A stretch of 34,927 bases of DNA from Candidatus Sumerlaeaceae bacterium (lineage in GTDB: Bacteria > Sumerlaeota > Sumerlaeia > Sumerlaeales > Sumerlaeaceae). Below, piece by piece: positions 1-7,427 of the stretch. The notes beneath the pieces are model-generated. The model was not told the origin of the DNA and did no database searches. It worked only from the letters and a program-made list of their open reading frames with translations. The stretch is taken from contig JAIBAT010000097.1 in assembly GCA_019695055.1 (NCBI GenBank), forward strand, positions 1-34,927, read 5' to 3'. Within the stretch, counting starts at the first letter, position 1, and the number at the start of each line of letters is the position of its first letter. The position numbers and the translations under genes are program-made.

Positions 1-92
1 CGGGATTTCACAAGGTTCTTACCGGCAAAAATGGCGGCAACGACGAGTGGCACACCGACGGTGATTTATATGTCGGAGTCACAAAGCCCTAG
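1..92 (+). CDS. C-terminal end of an unknown protein (5' truncated by the window)
   Basis: Reading from base 3, an open frame gives about 29 residues ending DGDLYVGVTKP and a TAG at 90-92. It has no stop before the window edge, so it is probably the tail of a gene that begins outside. The residues are protein-like (Gly, Asp and Trp rich), but too few remain to assign a family. A secreted or pseudopilin-type protein is possible given the neighbours. It could also be chance, because 29 codons without a stop is not strong evidence. Confidence 0.35.
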   Translation, partial: GFHKVLTGKNGGNDEWHTDGDLYVGVTKP

Positions 93-303
93 AATTTGCC
101 CTCTCCCCTTTTGTCAGGGCCCTGCTGGCCCCGCCATCGGGAATAACGATACCACGCGGAGCCCGCAGTCTCAGTTCCAGTGGGCCAGAGGCATGTTTGA
201 GCAATCCTGACTGGATCTTGGTGCATCCGTAGAATGAAATGATGCAGTGAGATTCACGCCGTTTCCATTTGCTTGTTTCGACAGTCATCTGCCAAATCAG
301 TCC

Positions 304-1596
304 ATGTCGAATCAGCAAAGTGTTAGCAGCGACAAGGGGAAGGCTGGTCTGGCTGGAAAACCGACTTTTCAACCTGCCCCACTACCAAAGGGCCACCAAC
401 GTCGATTTCATGCCATGGTGAAGCCCGGTGGCTCAGTTTGCAATCTCGACTGTGTTTACTGCTATTACCTTCACAAGGGCGACCTGCTCCAGCACACCCC
501 ACACCCTTGCATGGCAGACGAAATGCTGGAAGAGCACATCCGCCAGTACATCGAGGCCCAAACCGGCGATGAGGTCATTTTCTCCTGGCAGGGTGGCGAG
601 CCAACCCTGCTCGGTCTCGATTTCTTTCGCAAAGTCGTAAAGCTTCAATCCAAGCATAAGAAGCCCGGTCAACGCATTGAGAATGACCTTCAGACCAACG
701 GCACGCTGATTACCGAGGAATGGGCACGTTTCCTGAAGCAACATAGATTCCTCGTCGGGCTCAGCATTGACGGCCCACGGGAAATGCACGATCGTTTCCG
801 TGTTACCAAGGGGCACCAGCCCACCTTTGAGCGAATCTGGGAGGCGTCGCGCATTCTGAAACGCTTCGCCGTGCCTTTCAATGCATTATGCGTCGTTAAC
901 AGCGAGAACTCACGCCACCCCGTCGAGGTTTACCGCTTTCTCACCAGTGAACTTGGTGCGTGGAAGGTCCAGTTCATTGCCTGCGTGGAACCGACCGAAT
1001 TCCGAAAGGTGGCACCACAGCACTGGGACGCCGAGAAGATGCCCGTCGTTGGGACTCCCCGGTCACGGCCTGGGACGCCCGACTCCGTTGTTACAGACTG
1101 GTCCGTTGATCCCGAGGGATGGGGTACATTCCTTTGCCAGATTTGGGACTACTGGTACACCCACGATCTGGGGCGGGTCCACGTCGACGTGTTTGAGTCG
1201 GCCGTCGCACAGAGCATGCATATGCCCTCCCAGCGCTGCGTTACTGCCGAATTCTGCGGCAAGGGTGTTGCTGTAGAGCACAATGGTGACGTCTTTGCCT
1301 GCGACCACTATGTCTATCCGGAATTCCGCCTTGGCAACATCGCTGATATCCACCTCGGGGAAATGGCCTTCTCCAGGCGTCAGCAGGATTTTGGCTTCTC
1401 CAAGCGCGACTCACTTCCCCGCCAGTGCGTCGCATGCCCCCACCTGCTCCTGTGCTGGGGGGAGTGCCCCAAGAACCGCTTTGTGCGCACACCCATGGGC
1501 GAGGTCGGACTCAACTACCTCTGTCCGGGACTCAAGATGTTTTACAGTCACATAAAGAGGGACATGCCGGAGATCATTCGTGGCATTAGCGCCTAG
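304..1596 (+). CDS. Anaerobic sulfatase-maturating enzyme (radical SAM/SPASM)
   Basis: Cytoplasmic radical-SAM enzyme predicted to oxidise the active-site Cys or Ser of sulfatases to formylglycine without oxygen. The SAM-cluster motif CNLDCVYC (CX3CX2C) lies at residues 46-53, preceded by the family-typical FHAMVKPGG. The C-terminal third holds the SPASM cysteines that bind two further 4Fe-4S clusters: CGKGVAVEHNGDVFAC, then CVACPHLLLCWGEC and a late YLCPG. The length of 430 aa is usual for AnSME. I chose ATG 304. The frame is also open from a GTG at 247, but neither start has a clear Shine-Dalgarno. A Cys-type sulfatase lies 1.9 kb downstream on the other strand and is the obvious candidate client. 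Other SPASM peptide-modifying enzymes share the layout, but the neighbour and motif spacing favour AnSME. Confidence 0.88.
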   Translation: MSNQQSVSSDKGKAGLAGKPTFQPAPLPKGHQRRFHAMVKPGGSVCNLDCVYCYYLHKGDLLQHTPHPCMADEMLEEHIRQYIEAQTGDEVIFSWQGGEPTLLGLDFFRKVVKLQSKHKKPGQRIENDLQTNGTLITEEWARFLKQHRFLVGLSIDGPREMHDRFRVTKGHQPTFERIWEASRILKRFAVPFNALCVVNSENSRHPVEVYRFLTSELGAWKVQFIACVEPTEFRKVAPQHWDAEKMPVVGTPRSRPGTPDSVVTDWSVDPEGWGTFLCQIWDYWYTHDLGRVHVDVFESAVAQSMHMPSQRCVTAEFCGKGVAVEHNGDVFACDHYVYPEFRLGNIADIHLGEMAFSRRQQDFGFSKRDSLPRQCVACPHLLLCWGECPKNRFVRTPMGEVGLNYLCPGLKMFYSHIKRDMPEIIRGISA

Positions 1597-1845
1597 GAAA
1601 TACATTCGAAACACTGAACTGAGCGTCATGAAGTGAACCGAGAATGCATGGAAGAGGTGATCAGAGCGAATTAATCTCAGATGGCGATAATTCCAAGGGC
1701 TTGTTCGCAACATAGGCTCTCCGGGCGTGCTTTGTCCTTGCTGCCTGCTTGCCCCGGCCGAATACGCCCAGATTTCCCTTGCCGCCATTTCCTTCTGTAG
1801 CAGGTTCTCAAAGGTCGCGCCAACAAACAAATGAGGTTCATTTCG

Positions 1846-3441
1846 ATGAAGCATTTTTGTCCCAGGATTCTGCTGGGAACAGCGTCAGCTATTTTGCTGT
1901 CAGGGTGCATGGTTGGTCCAAAATGGACTCCACCCCCCGGTCCGGTCATGGAGGAATTCCAAGCCGCCAGCGGCGGGAGACTGACAGGCCAGCCAACGGA
2001 CCCACGCACCTGGTGGACTGTGTTCAACGATTCGACGCTGAACGGCCTCGTCGATAAAGCCTATACGGAGAACCTAGATGTGCAGGCCGCCGGAATGCGG
2101 ATAGTCCAGGCCCGTGCCGCCCTGTCCATCAATAAGTGGGCTCTTGTTCCGCTGCCCACAGCATCCGCAGGAATTACACGCTCCAAGTTCAGCCAGAACC
2201 TGAGCCCTGAATTGACAATTAATCCGCCGACAGTGCCGCTTCCGATTCCTCCGGCCATCCTTCCCAGTGTAAGTTATGTACCCTACTTGACCGTTTACGA
2301 CATGTCGACCGCTGCCCTCTGGGAACCGGACATCTGGGGAAAACAGCGTCGGAACCTCCGCGCTGCCAAGGCAAATGTGGATGCCGTAACATCAGAGTAT
2401 CACCAGGCCCTGGTAGCCTTGTCGGGCGACGTCGCATCGAACTATATCAAGTACCGCACCCTTGGCCAACAACGTGCCCGGTTGGAGGAAGACATCGAGA
2501 CGTTGAATGAGGTGGCGAAGGCGGCCGAAGAGCGCAAGACTCAGGATGCGGATTCCGCCCTTGCGCAGACCATCCTGAAGGAGACCCAGGCCAAGGTTCC
2601 CACCCTTGAGGCGGCCCAACAACAAACAGAGAATGCACTGTGTGTCTTGCTGGGTATGCCGCCCCAGGATTTGCGCTGCATTATTGCCAAATCGTCAAAG
2701 ATTCCCCGTGCCCCCAAGAAGGTGGCAATTGGCGTCCCTGCCGACCTGCTACGTCGCCGCCCCGATGTGATGGCGGCCGGAAGCCAGGTCGCCCTCGAAC
2801 TGGAAAAGCTCGGAGTCGCAAAGGCCAGAATCTACCCAAGCCTCAGCCTGTTCGGCGTCGTAGGGCAAAGATCGACCGCCTCTTCCCAAATTTTTGACAA
2901 CAACAGCTGGCGTGGCGCCGTTGGTGGCAGCGTTGATATTACCGGGCTGCTGGTCTACCCGGTCACCCAGAACCTGACCCGCGCCCAAAACGCCCGGTTG
3001 CAGGAGGCCGTTTTCGCGTACCAGAACGCCGTCCTCAACGCGGCACGTGAGGTGGAAAATTCCGCGGTCGCGTTCGTGAAGACACAGGACCAATTGCCAT
3101 TGTACAACAAGAGCGCCGAATCGGCCAGTGAGGCTGTGAAGTCGTCGCTTGCTCAGTACAAGGAGGGCAAATCGGATTTCGCCTCCGTTATTGTCTCATG
3201 CCAGTACCTCGTAAGCCAGCGCGATCTGGAGGTGCAAACGCGTGGCATGAATTCGTTGTCTCTCGTTGCCATGTACCGCGCGCTTGGCGGCGGATGGCAG
3301 ACCGATGGCTGCAGGGAGATCGCCAGCGAGAAGACCAAGAAGGAATTGGAATCCAGGACGGAGTTCAAATCCTTTGATGGCCCCACCAAGCTGCGCCCGA
3401 TCGGTCCGACGGCGGAACCGCCGCCCGCAAAGCAGCAATAG
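1846..3441 (+). CDS. NodT/TolC-type outer-membrane efflux lipoprotein
   Basis: Outer-membrane channel component of a tripartite efflux system. Residues 1-21 form a lipoprotein signal ending in the lipobox LLSGC (Cys21), followed by MVGPKWTPPP, as in the NodT family. Two outer-membrane efflux repeats follow, with long helical stretches around 180-260 and 360-470; the typical GVPADLLRRRPDV lies between them. The length of 531 aa is slightly over the family norm because of a hydrophilic, proline-rich tail of about 40 residues. ATG 1846 places the lipobox correctly and has GAGG about 10 bases upstream; the frame also opens at 1831. No RND pump or membrane-fusion protein is visible in the window, so its partner must be encoded elsewhere. 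A bidirectional terminator follows. Confidence 0.9.
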   Translation: MKHFCPRILLGTASAILLSGCMVGPKWTPPPGPVMEEFQAASGGRLTGQPTDPRTWWTVFNDSTLNGLVDKAYTENLDVQAAGMRIVQARAALSINKWALVPLPTASAGITRSKFSQNLSPELTINPPTVPLPIPPAILPSVSYVPYLTVYDMSTAALWEPDIWGKQRRNLRAAKANVDAVTSEYHQALVALSGDVASNYIKYRTLGQQRARLEEDIETLNEVAKAAEERKTQDADSALAQTILKETQAKVPTLEAAQQQTENALCVLLGMPPQDLRCIIAKSSKIPRAPKKVAIGVPADLLRRRPDVMAAGSQVALELEKLGVAKARIYPSLSLFGVVGQRSTASSQIFDNNSWRGAVGGSVDITGLLVYPVTQNLTRAQNARLQEAVFAYQNAVLNAAREVENSAVAFVKTQDQLPLYNKSAESASEAVKSSLAQYKEGKSDFASVIVSCQYLVSQRDLEVQTRGMNSLSLVAMYRALGGGWQTDGCREIASEKTKKELESRTEFKSFDGPTKLRPIGPTAEPPPAKQQ

Positions 3442-3453
3442 TCACAAAAAACG

Positions 3454-3488
3454 GAAACAGCCGGTGATGAAAAATCGCCGGCTGTTTC
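3454..3488. terminator. Bidirectional intrinsic terminator between convergent genes
   Basis: A perfect 11-bp inverted repeat, GAAACAGCCGG (3454-3464) and CCGGCTGTTTC (3478-3488), with a 13-base loop. It sits between the efflux lipoprotein stop (3441) and the sulfatase stop (3505, other strand). On the plus strand it is followed by a short T4 run. On the minus strand it is followed by T6 (A6 at 3446-3451 on the plus strand), so it should work better for the sulfatase transcript. Confidence 0.85.
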
Positions 3489-3504
3489 GCTTTTCGCATC
3501 GAGA

Positions 3505-4983
3505 TTACGGGCGATTCCCTGCCGCTTGTTGCTGAGCCTGGCGCTGGGCTCGAAGCTTCTTTCTCTCCTGTGGACTCAGGGTTTGTCGTTCCTGCTGCGT
3601 CAGGAGTGGTCGATTGGGCCGGACTGCAGACCCGGTGGTCTGTACAGCGGCGCCAGCTTCCCTTCGCTGACGCGGGTTGCCCGCTTTGCCAGTCGCACCA
3701 GACTGCTTCCCAGCTGCCGGGTTTAGCTCGTCAAGCACGGCCCGTAGCTGCTTGCGTGCGGCAAGGGCCTCAGTGTCCGTTGTATCTGCGGAAACAGGCT
3801 TCTCAATATAGGGGGCGTCCTTCATATCGAATAGCTGCCCCCCTTTATTAAGTTTCCAATTTTGGGATTCCGCGAACCACTTTCCACCCAACTCCACGTA
3901 AATCCATTCCCTGGGTGTTCGTGATTTACCCAGAAGCATCGGTGCCAAACTATGCCCGTCGATCTTTACGCCCTCGGGCAGTTTCGCTCCGGCCAGCTCC
4001 GCGAAAGTTGGAAGAAAGTCCGTGAAATCCACAAGGGTATCGCTGACTTTTCCTGCAGCGGTCCTACCTGGCCAGCTTGCAATCATGGGCACATGGCTGC
4101 CACCTTCCAGCATTGTCCCTTTTTGCCCGGACAGAGGTCGCCCTTTGACGGTGGCGCGCGCAACGCCGCCCTGCGCCGTGCCATTGTCGCCTACGAAAAT
4201 TATCAGTGTGTTTTCCCTCAGGCCCAGTTTTTCCAAATCCTGCACCAACTGCCCCACCAGCTTGTCCATGTACCGGTTATTGTCGGCGTAGAAATCCTTG
4301 CTGCCCGGCTTGCTGTCGGGCGTCTTCAGGATCTGGCCGTGCATATGGGACATGGCATAGTGGATGTAAAACGGCTGATCCTTGTGACGTGTCATGAAAT
4401 CGACAATGAACCCATGCATCAGGTCCGGGATGTACTGGTCTGGTCCGATATTTATGGATTCGCCATTCCTGAAGTTAGCTCCACCTTGGGACTTCCAGTA
4501 CTTCCCGCTGCCCTGAAACCGCCAGTATTCATCGAATCCCCAGTCCCCGGGTTGGAGTGGCAACTGGCTCCACTTCCCCACCGCCGCTGTTACATAACCC
4601 GCAGATTTCAAAATGGTGGGGATCATAACTTCATTTGCGGGCTTTAGTGATTGTCCCGTTTCGTTGGATGTCATTCCGGTTCGGAACGGGTAACGTCCAG
4701 TCAGGGCTTGCGCCCTCGACGGCCCACAAAGCGGAGCTGAGTAGCAACGGGTGAATCGGGTTCCGCTTTTAGCCAGCGCGTCAATCCTGGGCGTCTTAAA
4801 GTTGTCGGAACCGTAACAACCGATGTTTCCGATGCCAACGTCGTCACTTAGCACAAAAATAATGTTGGGCCTTCCGTTGCGTTCAACTGTGGCCGATGTC
4901 GTTCCTTTCGGGGCGGCAATTGTGGCCGTTGAAGCCAGCATGGCCGCCAGGCAGAAACCGCTCGCAAGTCCAGTTCGTTCCAT
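3505..4983 (-). CDS. Secreted arylsulfatase-family sulfatase, Cys-type
   Basis: Type I sulfatase, predicted to hydrolyse sulfate esters, probably on sulfated carbohydrates, in the periplasm or outside. A signal peptide covers about residues 1-24 (hydrophobic stretch ending STATIAAP). The metal-binding NIIFVLSDDVG motif is near 40-50. The formylglycine site is CGPSRAQALTGR with Cys86. VGDNG, a second metal-site element, lies in the middle, and family-typical HVPMIASWPG follows. The last 70 residues are low-complexity, rich in Gln, Arg and Ala, and outside the enzyme domain. ATG 4983 is chosen because AGAGGGG lies 6 bases upstream; an in-frame TTG at 5007 is less likely. The pseudopilin gene sits 81 bases upstream on the same strand and may be co-transcribed. 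The exact substrate cannot be read from sequence. Confidence 0.92.
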   Translation of the reverse strand: MERTGLASGFCLAAMLASTATIAAPKGTTSATVERNGRPNIIFVLSDDVGIGNIGCYGSDNFKTPRIDALAKSGTRFTRCYSAPLCGPSRAQALTGRYPFRTGMTSNETGQSLKPANEVMIPTILKSAGYVTAAVGKWSQLPLQPGDWGFDEYWRFQGSGKYWKSQGGANFRNGESINIGPDQYIPDLMHGFIVDFMTRHKDQPFYIHYAMSHMHGQILKTPDSKPGSKDFYADNNRYMDKLVGQLVQDLEKLGLRENTLIIFVGDNGTAQGGVARATVKGRPLSGQKGTMLEGGSHVPMIASWPGRTAAGKVSDTLVDFTDFLPTFAELAGAKLPEGVKIDGHSLAPMLLGKSRTPREWIYVELGGKWFAESQNWKLNKGGQLFDMKDAPYIEKPVSADTTDTEALAARKQLRAVLDELNPAAGKQSGATGKAGNPRQRREAGAAVQTTGSAVRPNRPLLTQQERQTLSPQERKKLRAQRQAQQQAAGNRP

Positions 4984-5064
4984 GACAACCCCTCTTCTTG
5001 GATTCAAAACGGGGTCATTGGCCTGCCGGTAGTTTCGAAATGCAATAGCGCAGATGTGGCCGAG

Positions 5065-5724
5065 CTACGGCGTAGTCCAGAAGTAGGGATCGTACCCGAT
5101 GATGTCGCCCGATTTGTGCGTCCTGAAGATGTTCCCGAGACTCGTCGTGCCGTTTGTCGGGTCATAGTCGCGGAACATTCGCGGCGGATCCGGCGCGCCA
5201 TAGCCATATTGATTGAATTCGTTGAGATCAGGTCCCACTGAAAACATCATCCATATCCCGCCGTATCGTCCGGCTACTGAAAAGGCATTCACATTCGGTG
5301 GTGCCAAAGTCGGGTTGGCATTTATGTAGTCCGTGTTCACGAAAAAGAAGCGCTGAAAGATGTCCAGAGATCCTGGTGGCGGTGTCGGCAGGGGGCGCTT
5401 CCCAAATACATCCGATGGCAGGCTCGACATATACGACACTGGCGTTGTGATGCAACTGGACGTTTTCATGTGATAGGGTGGCTGTGTCACGTCACCCCAA
5501 ACAACCGGCGATCCGTACTCCACGGCGGGCGGGTACTTATTGCTATCCACGGCGTAAGCCTCCACGCCTGTGGCAATGGACCGCATATCCGCCTTGGCCC
5601 GCGAAACCTTCGACCGCGTCTGTGCTTCCAGGAAATTCGGCACCGCAATTGCCGCCAAAATGGCGATGATCGCCACAACGATTAACAACTCAATGAGAGT
5701 AAAACCGCGACTGATTGGGCGCAT
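5065..5724 (-). CDS. Type II secretion/type IV pilus-like pseudopilin
   Basis: A prepilin-like protein of 219 aa. After a 7-residue basic leader, processing by a prepilin peptidase is expected at G7/F8 in the motif SRGFTLIELLIVVAIIAI. It is followed by the usual PNFLEAQTRSKVSRAKADM helix and a globular, mostly polar domain. Glu5 of the mature protein is present. Such proteins form short secretion pseudopili or are exported by that route. Many copies per genome are typical of several candidate phyla and PVC bacteria. GGAAGGA lies about 9 bases before the ATG. It is followed on the same strand by the sulfatase. No core secretion genes (gspD, gspE, gspF) are in the window. Confidence 0.92.
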   Translation of the reverse strand: MRPISRGFTLIELLIVVAIIAILAAIAVPNFLEAQTRSKVSRAKADMRSIATGVEAYAVDSNKYPPAVEYGSPVVWGDVTQPPYHMKTSSCITTPVSYMSSLPSDVFGKRPLPTPPPGSLDIFQRFFFVNTDYINANPTLAPPNVNAFSVAGRYGGIWMMFSVGPDLNEFNQYGYGAPDPPRMFRDYDPTNGTTSLGNIFRTHKSGDIIGYDPYFWTTP

Positions 5725-6342
5725 GGGGATACGTCCTTCCAGAAAGTGCCGCCTTCTTCGCCCCTACAAGCGACACTTTCGTATTATGATGTGCGGGCCG
5801 CTAATGAACATCAGCCCGACAGCCGCATTACAACCAGAATTTCGCGCAATCGTCTAATGAAACAGGAATTAAGATTAGTTAACGATTGCTATCCTTCGCT
5901 TTAAAGCAGCCGTGAAATGGAGTTTCATGGAATACCTCAGCCCAGGAGATTCTTGATCATACAGGTTCCTCGGCCCTTGGTGTCGGTCCTGTAGGCCGAC
6001 AGATTGCCGGGGGGAAGGGGGAGGGGGGGCTTGCAGTTTCTGTAAAGCCCATAAAATCAACTGTGTGTACCGCAGCCCTTCCCTTATGACCCCTTCCGTG
6101 CGCACACTTCGACCGGTCTAAAATGTGCATTGGACCAGTTGAAATGTGCAGTGCTGTCGCGACGGGACGCGACCATGTGGGACTTGCAGTTTGGAAATCA
6201 TCATACAGGCACCCTACCATGTGGAAATTGGTTTGCCTATTCCCTTCTGACCCTTTGGAGACCCTTATGGACCTCTAGAGTTAGTTGGCCAGTCGGTGGA
6301 TTTTGATTGGCCGCGAATTAGCACTATGAGAATGTTGCCTGC
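5725..6342. other. Long non-coding stretch with G-rich tract and short direct repeats
   Basis: I see no convincing gene in these 618 bases, which separate the divergent pseudopilin and acetyltransferase genes. They hold a plus-strand G tract with runs of 6, 5 and 7 (6009-6029). They also hold several exact short direct repeats: ATCATACAGG (5956, 6200), CTTGCAGTTT (6030, 6183), AAATGTGCA (6121, 6142) and ACCATGTGG (6172, 6216). The promoters of both flanking genes must lie here, but I could not assign boxes with confidence. Confidence 0.6.
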
Positions 6343-6855
6343 ATGTTTACGCTTCAAACTCCCCGGCTTCGGCTACGGGAAATGTCGATGGAGGATGCCG
6401 ACAGCCTGCTCGGCATCTTCTCCGATCCGGTGGCCATGCAGTTCTACCCTTCCACAAAAGACCGCACCGAAACGGAAGGATGGATCCAGTGGAAACTCAA
6501 CAGCTACCAGCAACACGGCCATGGTTTGTGGCTGGCCGAGCTCACCAAAACCGGTGAGTTCGCGGGCCAATGCGGCCTCATTGTCCAAGAAGTGGAAGGG
6601 CAGCGTGAGATTGAAATCGGCTACCTATTTCTCCGCAAGTTTTGGGGACAGGGCCTCGCGACAGAGGCGGCCATCGCCAGCCGGGAATATGCCTTTCTCA
6701 ATCTAAAACTCCGGCGCGTAATCTCCCTCATTGATCCCGCAAACATCGCCTCTATACGCGTAGCGGAAAAAAATGGCATGCGTCTGGAGAAAATCATCGA
6801 GAAATGGGAGAAAATCGTGGGAGTATACGCTGTCGAAAGCACCATGGACATATGA
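6343..6855 (+). CDS. GNAT-family N-acetyltransferase (RimJ/RimL-like)
   Basis: A 170-aa GCN5-related acetyltransferase that should transfer an acetyl group from acetyl-CoA to an amine. The N-terminus LQTPRLRLREMSMEDAD is the usual RimJ/RimL-type opening. The acetyl-CoA loop is RKFWGQGLATEA around residues 98-109, and the C-terminal NIASIRVAEKNGMRLE motif follows near 134-149. The substrate may be a ribosomal-protein N-terminus or a small amine; sequence alone does not decide. It overlaps the next acetyltransferase by ATGA, so the two are likely translated together. Confidence 0.88.
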   Translation: MFTLQTPRLRLREMSMEDADSLLGIFSDPVAMQFYPSTKDRTETEGWIQWKLNSYQQHGHGLWLAELTKTGEFAGQCGLIVQEVEGQREIEIGYLFLRKFWGQGLATEAAIASREYAFLNLKLRRVISLIDPANIASIRVAEKNGMRLEKIIEKWEKIVGVYAVESTMDI

Positions 6856-7427
6856 ACCAGAGAGCAAAATCTCGTGGTAAGCAGCAGGGCATTCCTACAA
6901 AGCCAGACGTTTATCTGCGCCCCCCCGAACCTGCCGACTGCGTTGAGGTCATCGCCATGAACCGCGCCAGCCGGGCCTTCCATCGCGGGTGGGTTTCTCC
7001 ACCGACCACCGCCCTGCAGTTTGAGGCATATTTGGCACGGTGCCAGCGCGAGGATTTCGAAGGGCTTCTTGTCTGCCGCAAATCAGACGGAGCAATCGTT
7101 GGCGTGGTAAATCTCAGCCAGATCTTTCGTGGCGGTTTCCAAAACGCCTACATGGGTTACTATGCCAGTGCCGCCCACGCCGGCCAGGGTTTCATGACCC
7201 GCGGCGTGGCTCTTGCCCTTGACCACGCCTTTCGTGTTCTGGGCCTTCACCGTGTTGAGGCGAACTGCCAGCCGGAAAACAAAGCCTCCATTGCGTTACT
7301 GCGGAGGTTGGGGTTTGCGCGGGAGGGGTTCTCACGACGCTACCTCAAGATATCCGGCCGCTGGCGCGACCATGTGCGCTTTGCCATGTTGACCGAAGAT
7401 TGGAAGAAGCGACGGCGCCGAAACTAA
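6852..7427 (+). CDS. Second GNAT-family acetyltransferase (RimJ-like), coupled
   Basis: A 191-aa acetyltransferase related to ribosomal-protein-alanine N-acetyltransferases. It opens with VYLRPPEPADC after a basic lead. The acetyl-CoA loop is AHAGQGFMTRGVA, followed by HRVEANCQPENKASIALLRR and GFAREGFSRRYLKI, all typical of the RimJ branch. I chose ATG 6852 because it overlaps the upstream stop as ATGA; the frame is open to 6804, but that start would overlap the first gene by 52 bases. Its TAA overlaps the stop of the convergent S55 gene by 4 bases, leaving no room for a terminator between them. Confidence 0.9.
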   Translation: MNQRAKSRGKQQGIPTKPDVYLRPPEPADCVEVIAMNRASRAFHRGWVSPPTTALQFEAYLARCQREDFEGLLVCRKSDGAIVGVVNLSQIFRGGFQNAYMGYYASAAHAGQGFMTRGVALALDHAFRVLGLHRVEANCQPENKASIALLRRLGFAREGFSRRYLKISGRWRDHVRFAMLTEDWKKRRRRN

